Assembly: GCA_963556255.1 (NCBI GenBank)
Contig: OY744609.1
Location: 10,932,014 to 10,996,013, forward strand
From: Allolobophora icterica
Lineage: Eukaryota > Annelida > Clitellata > Crassiclitellata > Lumbricidae
Direction: 5' to 3'
DNA: 64,000 nt
A model generated the notes under the pieces. The model worked only from the letters and a program-made list of their open reading frames with translations. It ran no database searches and was not told the origin of the DNA. The position numbers were made by a program, and so were the translations under genes. Of this stretch, positions 1-9,909 are shown piece by piece (positions within the stretch are counted from its first letter, which is position 1; the number at the start of each line of letters is the position of its first letter).

Positions 1-719
1 ATAGGTGTACAGTAAAGTAATGATAAAGCTCATCAATATTTCACGCCTCAATATCCACATTAGGAACTGGGCCTTCTCTTGTAACAAGAATTCATTTATA
101 GTAGTTACTAGTTTGTCTTCAAACATCAAAAAACAAATAGTTTTGTTTCTTATAATAGGAATTTTGCAAATTGCAAATCCACCAGAGGCTGTCACTCTGT
201 CTTATAGTGGAAAGATCTTCTCTATATTATTGAACTGATTGCAACTTGGTTTTTGTGCATTAGACATCCACATGTTATTAAATTTTGTTCGTAATAGTTA
301 ATAAATATATATTGTTTCTTCAAATAGGTCTTTGATTCAAAACTGGATGCGTTAAACCTGTGCGCCTTCAAAGATTCCGACCAATGCCATTTATGACGAA
401 TTCCTCTCAACTCCACCAAGGAAAAACTGCTCTGTGTGACTTACTCACTTACTCAGAGACGACTTCCGGTTCATGGCTCATTTGATTCGACAGCGTTCGA
501 TTCCTCTTAGTTTGACTCATCTAATAAGAGATCGAATGAAGGATTTATCGATCCGGCGATTGATCGATCGGAAATCAATATCTGCTAATTAATGAGCAGC
601 GTTAATTGCATCGCCTAATCTGCAGGACACGCTGCCACTCCTAGCGGACAAGAAGATCCACTTCCGTCCAGCATCCACAAGCGATCCACGGACCAGAGAG
701 AAATCGACAGAAGTCAAAG
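1..719. other. No recognised gene
   Basis: AT-rich sequence with only short open frames and no domain, splice pair or transposon end that I can recognise. It leads into the GTCA-rich repeat that follows. Confidence 0.5.
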
Positions 720-1060
720 GCGTCATTGAAGTCAAGAAAGTCACCGTCAGTATCGTCAACTTCATTGAAGTAACCATCGTTGAAGTCAGTCATTAATTCC
801 ACTGTCACTGAAGTCGTTAAAGTCGCGGTCAGTAACGTCAACGTCACTGACGTCAACTGAAGTCACCGTCATTGACGTCAACTTCATTGAAGTCACCGTC
901 GTTGAAGTCAACGTCACTGAAGCCACCGTCATTGACGTCAACGTCGCTACAGTCACCTGGGTCACGGACGTCGTCGAGGTCGAGTTCGCGTCGTCGACGG
1001 TTCCAAGCCAGACCCTGAGAAGATCAACGGTCGGAGTCGGAGTCAAGGTCAAGGTTAAAG
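720..1060 (+). repeat. Degenerate GAAGTCACCGTCATTGACGTC-type tandem array
   Basis: Short modules of the form GAAGTCACCGTC, ATTGACGTCAAC and GTCACTGAAGTC alternate imperfectly over about 340 bp. Three exact TGACGTCA palindromes, the consensus of the cAMP response element, fall at 848-855, 873-880 and 933-940. They lie just upstream of a small open frame at 1082. The repeat structure is seen directly; a regulatory role is only an inference, since a GTCA-rich array makes such octamers by itself. Confidence 0.6.
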
Positions 1061-1081
1061 GTCAAGGGTCATAGGTCGGCG

Positions 1082-1279
1082 ATGTTTGTCGGCTTCATTG
1101 TCCTGATCGTGCTCGTCGCCCTGTGCGCCGTTCTGGGCGCCATCTACGGCTATATCTACTTCACGCGCATCAACCCAGCCAGGGCCCGCAAGTATGTCCA
1201 GACCGCCTGCGATCAGTCATCCGACGAACCAGGAGGCGCCGGAACGCACCTCTTCCTTTTCAGGAAGGCAACTAGCTGA
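1082..1279 (+). CDS. Possible small single-pass membrane protein or first coding exon
   Basis: A 65-codon frame opens with a hydrophobic segment (residues about 3-27, rich in V, L, I, A, G) followed by a basic stretch containing Arg-Ala-Arg-Lys, as in a signal anchor. Its GC content is higher than that of the flanks. A good splice donor (A followed by GTATGT) at 1192 would end the exon after about 37 residues, so the downstream part of the frame may not be coding. No later exon was found and no family was recognised. It could be a chance frame; the TM segment and GC shift are the only support. Confidence 0.3.
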   Translation: MFVGFIVLIVLVALCAVLGAIYGYIYFTRINPARARKYVQTACDQSSDEPGGAGTHLFLFRKATS

Positions 1280-3286
1280 TAAGCCGCTCAAGCGTCCAGG
1301 CTCAGTCAAGCTTGGCGAACCGCTCAAGCGTAATGGCTGGCTATCAAGCGTGACGGCTCATCCAAGCATGTCGGGTCGCTCAAGCGTGACGGTTCGATCA
1401 AACAAGTGCTACTGGTCTGTTAAACGCAGCTAATTAATAAATGCGAGTGGATTACGACTTTATGAATGATATACTTGACAATTGGCGTGACTAGCAATGG
1501 TTCAACGAAGTCTAAGCGTGACGACTGACTGCGTCACCTGTGTCACAAACTGCGACGCGAGTTAGAAGGTACTGTTTCAAAGCAAGCCATGCGTGACGCG
1601 CATTCAACTGAAACACGAGTTTTTGACGACGATATACATGACCTGTTGCGTGACAGATTTTGCCATGTACTGTCTCGTCAGCTGCGTGTCAGTTTCGTAA
1701 AATACGAATACGTGACAGTTAGACCCCGGACCTTGTGAGTGCGTGACGATATCGTCATGTCATGTCAAACAGACATAAAGACAGCTTTAGGGACAATGAC
1801 AGACAGGTATTCATGCAGAAACACAGACGGAGATGCAGGCAGACAGACTGCAATATATATACGCAGGCTATGCAGACATATGTAGCAAGGTTGACAGGCT
1901 CCCAAACACGAGAAAATGGAGGGAGGGTGTGACGGAGGAACTGGCGGACGGACAAGGAAGAGATAGGAAGAAAGGTGATCTTTTATACGTACACAGGCAA
2001 CTGCAAACAAAGCACCTCTCCAGTAATGAATATCTTGACAATGAGATCATCGAGTTGGAAGAACACATGCAAGACTACAGGTGCAGTTCAACCAAGCAGT
2101 AACCGTCGAGTTAGACTTACACACAGACAGACGGAACGAGACACGAAGACAGGCAGAGATACAGGCAGACGAATAGTTGGATGGACATTGGGTCGCAGTC
2201 TACTTAGTAACATGGCCACTGAGCTCTAACTGGATCAATATAAGAACGTCGTTTACAACTCTGTAAACAGAATCGAAAGGGAATATAACGGCTGTGTACA
2301 TATTCTCGACAATATGGCCGCGGTATATCCTTTGGGTAATACGGTCGCTGCTTATCAGATTACGAGCAATATAATACTCTATTATTTATCAGACTTTACC
2401 ACAGCCTGTGTCATTGCATCCACGATAATCTCGCCAACATAGAATAATTATATGCATTTCCGATGACGTCACATCTGAAGCAATTATGACGTCAAATCTT
2501 TAGCGCATGACGACTTAGCAACCTTTCGCACACAGTTTTTGCTAGCAATTCAGATAAGAATTACGATTCGCATACTATCAGAATGGTGCTACATATTGGA
2601 TATCACTGCTACAGTAGATCTGTGATACCTCACATGCGCTACAAAACTAAAATGTAGCAAGATCTTTTGTGCAAGATTTACGCGCTTTCGTGCAAGATTT
2701 CATTTTGTTTAGGCGCGATACAAATGACAGATTAGTATTTATATTATTATTATTAGTACGAATGTGTAGGCCTACTCCATACACGAATTTGCGTCGCTGT
2801 TCAGCGCTAAGTAACGCTTCTTCAGCAGACTACGTAGCGATTGACAAGAATGCCACCAGCGCTTAGCTATTAGCGCTGAACAGCTTATCGAAGTCAGTCG
2901 CCATTTTGGTTTCTGTGGCAAGAGGAATGTAACAATGTTCGTAAGTAGTAGTTCGTACTTCACAGAAAAAAACAACTTAAATATTTTGATTTAGTAAGCG
3001 GCTTGTCCTTCCGGGTGTCTTTGTGTACGTTTGTGGATCTGTCTGCTTGTCCTCGTGTGTACCTTTCCCTTAGAGTTCGCGTGAATTTTAAAGTAAAGGC
3101 TGTTGTGTAGATCGCGTAGCCTATTTGTGAGTGAAACTGATACTGTGAAGTACAGTTTATATTTTTACCCTCGGGAAAGCAATATTAAAATCAGTGACTA
3201 CTGTATGTGATTTGAATTAGTTGTGTTATTTTGACCACAGTGCAAGACCTGAGTGGATTTGGTCTGTCCTGGGACTCGATCCTGGC
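1280..3286. other. No recognised gene; CGTGAC-rich stretch
   Basis: Between about 1290 and 1420 the motif CTCAAGCGTGACGGC recurs in degenerate form. The rest is AT-rich with short frames only. No splice-supported exon or transposon terminus was seen. Confidence 0.4.
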
Positions 3287-3438
3287 CATGGGCGTCCGGA
3301 GGGGACAAGGCGGCATTTGTCCCCCTTGGATTTTGCAAATATTTTACCAAAATAAAATCATTTGATTATTATTATTATAGCAGTCCCAACACAATGCAAA
3401 AATTTGCCTCCCCACAAAAATTCCTGGGAACGCCCATG
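3287..3438. mobile_element. hAT-type MITE (CATGGGCGTCC family), 152 bp
   Basis: The ends CATGGGCGTCC and GGAACGCCCATG are imperfect inverted repeats. Flanking 8-mers are ATCCTGGC on the left and GTCCTGGC on the right, 7 of 8 identical, the target duplication size of hAT elements. The interior shares its AAATATTTTACCAAAATAAA and GATTATTATTATTAT segments with the longer element at 34230. No transposase is encoded. Confidence 0.75.
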
Positions 3439-4493
3439 GTCCTGGCGTCACTTTACCGCTTGACCGTGACCTTGTTTCCAATGCGTGGTCCACTTTTAAA
3501 TAATTAATTCCCTGATCACGACATTAAAATTTAAAATAGACACGCAATAAGAAAGAGGTGTAGAGAAACGATAATGGCCATTCATTCACTCATTTCATTC
3601 ATTAAGACACTTATATAGCGCCTCTGCAGGTGGGCTACTCAGAGGCGGGGTAAAGATGAGAAGGACAAGGGGGGAAAGGAGGAGAAAGAGGGCAGCAATA
3701 GACGCTGACCCTGGACAAGAAATGCAGGAATATTATATTTATGGGATGTCATGTAAATCTCCGCTGCACAACTGTAATTTGATTAAGTGCTCCGTAAACA
3801 GAGTTCAGAAGGGCACATTAAACAGGGCTAACGGAAACCTTAATAGCCGGCCTCAGACTGGAAGAGATCAATTGCTAAGTTCAGAGTGAAAGACATTCTC
3901 GGAGCTTTATTACCGATATAATGTTGCGAACATTTTCGTCATCTAAGTGTCTGCGGGTACCAGAGAGCAATTTGAAGAGTGTATGAACTCATACCGCGGT
4001 CGTAAGCCCGGAGATATTTCGCTTCGACAGCAAGGGCACTTTCCGGTCCATTTCCGGTTTAATTCAGACGGTATTTAGTGGTGCATGCGCATTGCCAATT
4101 TCCTGAATGGCCGCTTGATTAGTCATGAGTTTCTTTCTGAGATTACGTCGACCGGCGAAGAAGATTTTTCGTCTCTCGTGGGACCGGCTTTTAGGACGGA
4201 CCTCATCATAACAGAACAGCTCTACAGTTGCCGAGGGCTATGGTGTACTGGGTGCAGGCGGGGCGGAAGGAGGGCGGTTGATGGACTGAAAGGAGGCGGG
4301 AGGCAGGGAGCGGACAACTGATGGGAGCGGTGGGTCGAAGGCGTTCAGAGGAGGGGTGCGATGGAGGGATCAAGGCGGGAGGGGGTCGAATCCATTCCTT
4401 TCGAATGGACGGAAATGAGATGCATTCATGTTCGATTGCCTGACGGGAAGAAAGGCCTCGTATTTATATAGCGCCCCACAGCCTTATGCGAAC

Positions 4494-4495
<2 letters not shown>
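3439..4495. other. No recognised gene; repeat fragments
   Basis: A TTATATAGCGCCTC segment at about 3613, which recurs across the window, marks an interspersed repeat fragment. At 3777-3815 a sequence resembles the inverted-repeat arm at 4843-4880. 4230-4400 is purine-rich (GGAGGCGGG-like). No gene seen. Confidence 0.4.
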
Positions 4496-4677
<182 letters not shown>

Positions 4678-4750
4678 CATACAGACAGACGGAATCGTTC
4701 CAGCTTATAACAGGCATTGTACCTCTATAGCTACACTTTCATTCAGTACA

Positions 4751-4783
4751 TCCGTCCGTCCGTCCGTCCGTCCGTCCGTCCGT
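4751..4783. repeat. (CCGT)n microsatellite
   Basis: Eight consecutive TCCG units, passing into a CTGT-rich tail. Confidence 0.9.
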
Positions 4784-4856
4784 CTCTCTGTCTGTCTGCG
4801 TTTGCCTGCTAGATTGTCTCAATAAACGAATATACAATACCCGTAATTTGATAAAG

Positions 4857-4998
4857 CGCTTCGTATACATAGTTCAGAAGACAGACAGACAGACAGACAG
4901 ACAGATGTACTGAATAAAAGCGTCGCTACAGAGATACAATAACTGTCTGTCTGTCTGTTTGTCTGCGTGCCCTTCTGAACTATGTATACGGAGCGCTC
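4857..4998. repeat. Inverted repeat enclosing CAGA and CTGT microsatellites
   Basis: The left arm around 4857-4880 (GTATACATAGTTCAGAAG) is matched in reverse complement at 4971-4989 (CTTCTGAACTATGTATAC). Inside lie a CAGA run, a short unique spacer and a CTGT run, so the microsatellites also pair. A related arm occurs alone at about 3790. This is a foldback-like repeat of unknown class. Confidence 0.65.
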
Positions 4999-5007
4999 TT
5001 GTAACCA

Positions 5008-5008
<1 letters not shown>

Positions 5009-5075
<67 letters not shown>

Positions 5076-5129
5076 GGTCTGTCGGTCTGTCGGTCTGTCT
5101 GTCTGTCTGTGTATAGCATACTGTCTGTC
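5009..5129. repeat. (GTCT)n microsatellite
   Basis: Long GTCT run with a few GTCG variants near its right end. The TDRQ-type open frames on the minus strand are shadows of it. Confidence 0.95.
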
Positions 5130-5996
5130 TGTATGTGTATAGCATACGTATGGTGCACGTGTGTATGCATGTAAGCATGTACTTATATGTAGGCCTATGT
5201 ACACATGCGCGCTGTATGTTTTGCCAATGAGAGTCCGCAAAAGATTATGGATCCGACTTACCTCCAATCATGTCACGTGGTCGTATGCGTCATTACTGTT
5301 TCGTGTTTCTCCTATTGGTCTGGAATCCATAGTCTGACTTCGAACTGTTCTTCAATTTCCTCATTTTCCTAACAGCGCATTAGACTTGCTTTTGGATCAC
5401 AGGTGAGCACAAAAGGATTCCCCTCCCAACTTTTCAGATAAATATCCTCGCTGATTGAACAACCCGGAAAGTAGAAAAAGTCATCAAAAGAGCGGGCGAA
5501 ACACGATGAGGTAATCCAAACAGAATCCAAAATGTAATCAAATTGAAAGCCTATTGACATTACCGATTACAATTTACACAATCCCATCGACCCGGAAAAC
5601 GGCCTTGGATATACATATTATACAACCCAACCCATTCAAGGTCTTTGTTATGACATAATAGATTGTACAAAATTCATTGCTGTACAATTCTTTTCTTGGC
5701 CTATACGCTAGCAGACATTAAATTACGATTAGATTGCATTGGATTGGATGAATTAGATTAAATTTAATCAAATTAAATTAAATTCTGCAAATGTCCAGGA
5801 TTTGACATTCTCCAAGGAAGCGTAGGCCCCTATGCATCCACAACTTCACCTTCAACTTTCCATGGTCCGAGCGTCCACCGAGGCAATCTCTAAAGGGGCC
5901 GCGAAAGTCGCTCGATGCAGTAATCTGCTGGCTAGCTTTCGGCAGCTTCAGTAGACTGATCTTAAAGAAATTGCAAATGCCTCCTTCTTTGCTTCA
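5130..5996. other. No recognised gene
   Basis: Unique-looking sequence with a short AAATTAAATTAAATT tract near 5765. Nothing supports an exon. Confidence 0.4.
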
Positions 5997-6560
5997 CTGT
6001 GAAGACAATATTAATTATATCAATTATATCTACGTATTTTCTTTGTTTGAAGACAATCGTAAGTTCGTAACCATATCAACGTGTGCTCTCTATTTTTTAA
6101 AACAATCGAAAACCATATCTATGAATTTTTATGCTTGAAGACAATCTTAACCATAGGCCTATCTACGTATTCTCTTTGTTTGAAAACAATCGTAACCATA
6201 GCTACGTCTTCTTCTGTTAGAAGACAATTTCTACGTAGGCCTAATCTTCTGTTTGAAGAAAATTGTAACCATATCTACGTAGGCCTATTCTCTTTGTTTT
6301 GTAAACAATCGTAACTATAGGCCTAGGCTATATTTATTTAGGCCCTATTCTTTGTCTGAAGACAATCGTTGCCATGTAGGCCCTATTTACGTTTTCCTTT
6401 GTTTGAAGACTATCGCAACTATATCTAGGCTAGACCCCTACGTGTTCTTCTGTGTAAATGATTATAATTGTAACCATATCTACGAAGCCTCTTTGTTGGA
6501 AGACAATCGTAACCATAACTACTTACGCTTCTGTTTGAAGACGATCATAACCACAATGTC
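5997..6560 (+). repeat. Diverged minisatellite, unit about 40 bp
   Basis: At least a dozen degenerate copies of a unit built from CTACGTATTCT, TTTGTTTGAAGACAATC and GTAACCATAT. Copies differ by substitutions and small indels, often with inserted TAGGCC. Translated frames show repeated FCLKTI-like peptides, but stops and frame changes argue against coding. Confidence 0.8.
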
Positions 6561-6900
6561 GAGCATGAATGGAGGGTAAAGCGCATGCGTGGTGGCAAGA
6601 CCTTAGCCGGGGGCGACTCCACAGTCTGAACAGGTCTCCATATGTAATCTGCGGCATGAGTTTCTTCTCCATTCTGTGCCTGTAACTCGAAGGCGGTTGG
6701 AGGTCATGCCATTCGAATCGATCATGGACTTGTTTTGTCACGTTCGAAGCTGCTCTGAGGAGTTTCTTGTAATACCTATGCGCTATAAAAAATATGCGCT
6801 GACAAATTACAAATAATAAAAATGATAGTTCTGTAAACCGTAAGATATTGTTATCCTTTTTTTCCCTTCGTCTAGGGTTTCTCGTCTAAGCTAAAACTTT

Positions 6901-7130
6901 GTGGGGCGTGGTGGCTCAGTGGTAAGTTCGGCGCCTTGTGACCGGAGGGTTGCAGGTTCGAATCCCACTCTAGCCGCTGCGTACGGACCTTGGGCAAGTC
7001 CTTCACTCGCAATTACTCGTGGCGCTTAATCTGCAGGACAGTATCAAATGCTGTAGTCGGGAGCGCCTCTGAGTAGGAGTTGACTTCGAGAGGCGCTATA
7101 GAAATATCCTGAATAAATAAATAAAATAAA
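6901..7130 (+). mobile_element. tRNA-derived SINE
   Basis: The head has an A-box-like TGGCTCAGTGGTAAG and a B-box-like GGTTCGAATCC with normal spacing, then a non-tRNA body (ACCTTGGGCAAGTCCTTCACT, GAGGCGCTATAGAAATA) and an A/T-rich tail AATAAATAAATAAAATAAAA. The acceptor stem does not pair, so this is a SINE and not a functional tRNA gene. The GCAAGTCCTTCACT body segment is shared with the copies in CCDC157 introns at 30270 and 32025. Confidence 0.85.
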
Positions 7131-7599
7131 AATGATTAATGTCTGTTAATTAACCACAATGTAAGCGCAAAATGAAGACTGATTTCAACTTTAACACTGA
7201 GTGGCGCCAGCAGTACATTGCGATGTCTTGTTTTGATTCTGTTCTCATACGAGATGTGTAGGGGCCTATAATCTGTTTGTCGATTAATGAGTGCGTTGAT
7301 TAATTTTGTAATGGAATGCGTTTACTCTAGGCCTATAGACAATAAATAACAAATAGGCTACTGGTTCTTTTACAACGATCTTTGAATACTTGTCATCGAT
7401 CTCGACTCGCAAATGCATGAGGTACCGTTGGTATGTTAAGATAACATAAGGAAATGGTTAAATAAAGTTATTATAGGCAAAAATAAATTGAGTTCTCCCA
7501 CCGATCCACATGCCACTCCACCTCGACTCTGGTTCGATCTCCCTCTGAATATGCAAATTCTCAATTTTCCCCCAATTCTTCACCCACCATTACCTGCCT
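7131..7599. other. No recognised gene
   Basis: AT-rich sequence without recognisable exons or element ends. Confidence 0.4.
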
Positions 7600-7860
7600 T
7601 AGGCTCCTCTACTTATCACTCCACGGTTTTCCCACTCCAAATTAAAATCCTACCTCTTCGAGAATTCCTACGCCATTGCATCCTTCCGATTTTTCTCGTC
7701 CTCAACGAAACCCTCCTTACCTTGACTTGGACCTGCCTTTGACATCTCTGGACAACCTCTCTCACACACGACGCGGTGCTCGTGAACAAGCTTGTGCCCT
7801 GCGATTAGATTTAAGTAGCAGTTTAACTATAGCGATTACGATTACGAGATAAACTGAAGA
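7600..7860 (+). mobile_element. L2/CR1-like LINE 3' remnant
   Basis: The right end carries CTCGTGAACAAGCTTGTGCCCTG and finishes with GATTACGATTACGAGA, the same 3' end found on the near-complete LINE copies ending at 45890 and 38982. The upstream 150 bp resembles the copy at 58500-58745 (TCTGGACAACC, CTGACA segments). Old and heavily mutated. Confidence 0.6.
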
Positions 7861-7891
7861 AAAAATGTCCTCGTTCATGTTACACTGTATA

Positions 7892-8312
7892 AGGGGCCAT
7901 CCATATATTGCGTACGCAAAAATCCCGGAAAATTGGACCCCCCTGTTCGCAAGCGTACTTTCTTCCACACCCCCCCCTGCGTACATACGTTTGACGCACC
8001 CCCCCCCCCGGAAGACCAGCTGCAGAAAGTGTCTGTGCTGTCTGAACTTTAGGCCAGATTGAAAGATGAGTGAGGGCCAATATAGACAAATTTTAGCACA
8101 GAATAACTGCACATGGCTTTTATATAATGTAATAAAATGCCATCGGACGACTATAGCACAATACAGAGTTATAACTAGGCTTATGTGGACGTCATAATTA
8201 GAAATTTATTTTGCGTACGTACACATTTTGTCCCCCCTCCCCGTTCGCACCCGTACGCAAAATCGCCTAAATCAGACCCCCTCTGTGCGTACGTAATATG
8301 TGGATGGCCCCT
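7892..8312. mobile_element. Non-autonomous TIR DNA transposon (AGGGGCCATCCA family)
   Basis: The termini are inverted repeats of about 28 bp: AGGGGCCATCCATATATTGC at the left and GTAATATGTGGATGGCCCCT at the right, followed inward by CGTACGCA. The interior is rich in C or G homopolymers and repeats CGTACGCAAA near both ends. No target duplication is clear, so the superfamily is unassigned. No transposase frame is present. Confidence 0.75.
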
Positions 8313-8604
8313 AAATAGGCTCAGGTAGGCTGCATAAGCCTAAGGTTTGGTAACGTATAAAAAGACCATGACCACGATGTAAGGAAAAGATTTGTTATTG
8401 ATAGGCCTAACATACCTGTCGGCCTGTACGTACCTCAGGGCATTTTTTAACATGTTGACTGGTGGGGAAATTCCCCACCAGCCCTCTCGAATTCCCCACC
8501 AGCCCTTGCCCTTTTCCCCACCAGTGAATTTTGCCCTTTTTAGTCCCAAATAATTATTTTTTGTCATTTGTGTGTCTTATGCATATGATATACTGTAAAT
8601 TCAA

Positions 8605-8823
8605 ACCACAGCAGACGTGAGATCTTTATAATTTATATTTCTTTGGTAACCAAGTCTGCCCATAGACGTTATATATAATAAGAGGTCGTTGTCCATAGAC
8701 GTGTATGAGTCTGCCACAGCAGACTGAAATCTTTATTATTTATATTTCTTTGGTCATCAATAGTCTGCCACAGTAGTCGTGAAATCTTTGAAACTTATAT
8801 TTCTTTGGTCACCAGTAGTCTGC
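8605..8823 (+). repeat. Three-copy diverged tandem repeat
   Basis: The segments at about 8607, 8714 and 8768 each read CCACAGCAGACGTGAAATC followed by a TTTATATTTCTTTGGT block and a variable AGTCTGC-containing end. Unit spacing is about 107 and 54 bp because the first unit holds extra sequence. No coding signal. Confidence 0.7.
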
Positions 8824-8998
8824 TCTTTGCTGTTATTTACGTCTTCGGTGTATTGATATTTCTAATTTTATCATTTAAAAGCGAAAACTAAACATACACT
8901 AAAACCGTAAAACTGAATTTTGGTTAGTAGTTACGATAAAGCTAATCTCTAGGGATTGGGATTTATCCAATTTACGCAAGAATAATATTGGTTAAATT

Positions 8999-9895
8999 CA
9001 TTCTTGTTGTCAAGACCTTAAACCTCAAGACCAAGACCAAGACCAAGACCTTGAACCTCAAGACCAAGACCAAGACCTTGAACCTCAAGACCAAGACCAA
9101 GACCAAGACCTTGAACCTCAAGACCAAGACCAAGACCAAGACCAAGACCTTGAACCTCAAGACCAAGACCGAGACCAAGACCAAAAAAATTCAGTCATAT
9201 CCAGACTTCTATTCCTTACTAAAAATTGTCCAGTCGGACTACTCGTTATTTTAATAAAAACGTGAGGGTTTTATTTTATTCAAGCAAAACAACTTCAAAT
9301 GCAGACTGCAGAGAATTTCCGAATTCGTATTTACAAAAGTATTCCTGCGAAATGTTATTCCAAATAGGGGGCCTACCTGTTGAATTTGATAAAAACCAAT
9401 TTGCTCAGAATTTTCTGGGGCCTCATAAAAATTGTGCCATGTAAAAAAATACGGTCTACAAGTGCTGAAATCGCTAGCACAGAAAACAGCTTTTCAAGAA
9501 CCGGATGTAAATGTACAAATCGTGAGTCTGTTTTGAAATCATTCCATTGTAAATAAACGGAAGTCAAAATAATTGTCCAAAACAACAGTGAAGCCTCATT
9601 CACACAGTGTAAATACTAAAGCAATAACTGTATGAGTAATTATTGGATAAATTTTTAAAATTCTTGCCGTTTGTTAAAATTAATGACTCTTCATATTGAC
9701 AAAAGTCTTGGTCTTGGTCTTGGAAAACCAAGACCAAGACTTTGAACCTCAAGACCAAGACCAAGACCTTGAACCTCAAGACCAAGACCAAGACCAAGAC
9801 CTTGAACCTCAAGACCAAGACCAAGACCAAGACTTTTAAAAACGAACTCGAGTGCACTCGAGACCAAGACCTTGGTCTCGAGGACAACAAGACTG
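8999..9895 (+). mobile_element. hAT element remnant with AAGACC minisatellites
   Basis: The left end is CATTCTTGTTGTC and the right end reads GACAACAAGACTG, giving a CA(T/G)TCTTGTTGTC inverted terminus. Both sides carry the 8-mer GTTAAATT (8991-8998 and 9896-9903), an exact hAT-sized target duplication. At 9452-9556 a frame reads TSAEIASTENSFSRTG, which I recognise as the C-terminal dimerisation region of hAT transposases. Two arrays of AAGACC units punctuated by TTGAACCTC lie at about 9012-9182 and 9720-9836 near the two ends. The rest of the transposase is gone. Confidence 0.75.
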
Positions 9896-9909
9896 GTTAA
9901 ATTACAAGC

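Noticed and set aside
2669..2975. Short hydrophobic frames as a membrane protein
   Set aside because: No splice or family support; frames arise on both strands at once.
4819..5178. 119-codon minus-strand frame with TDRQ repeats
   Set aside because: A product of the GTCT microsatellite; the flanking residues show no domain.
5997..6560. CRISPR array
   Set aside because: Units are tandem without unique spacers, vary in length and lie in a eukaryotic genome with no cas genes.
6901..6980. Functional tRNA gene
   Set aside because: A- and B-box-like blocks are present, but the acceptor stem does not pair and a SINE body with an A/T-rich tail follows. The same holds for 30270, 31201, 32025, 32228 and 36525.
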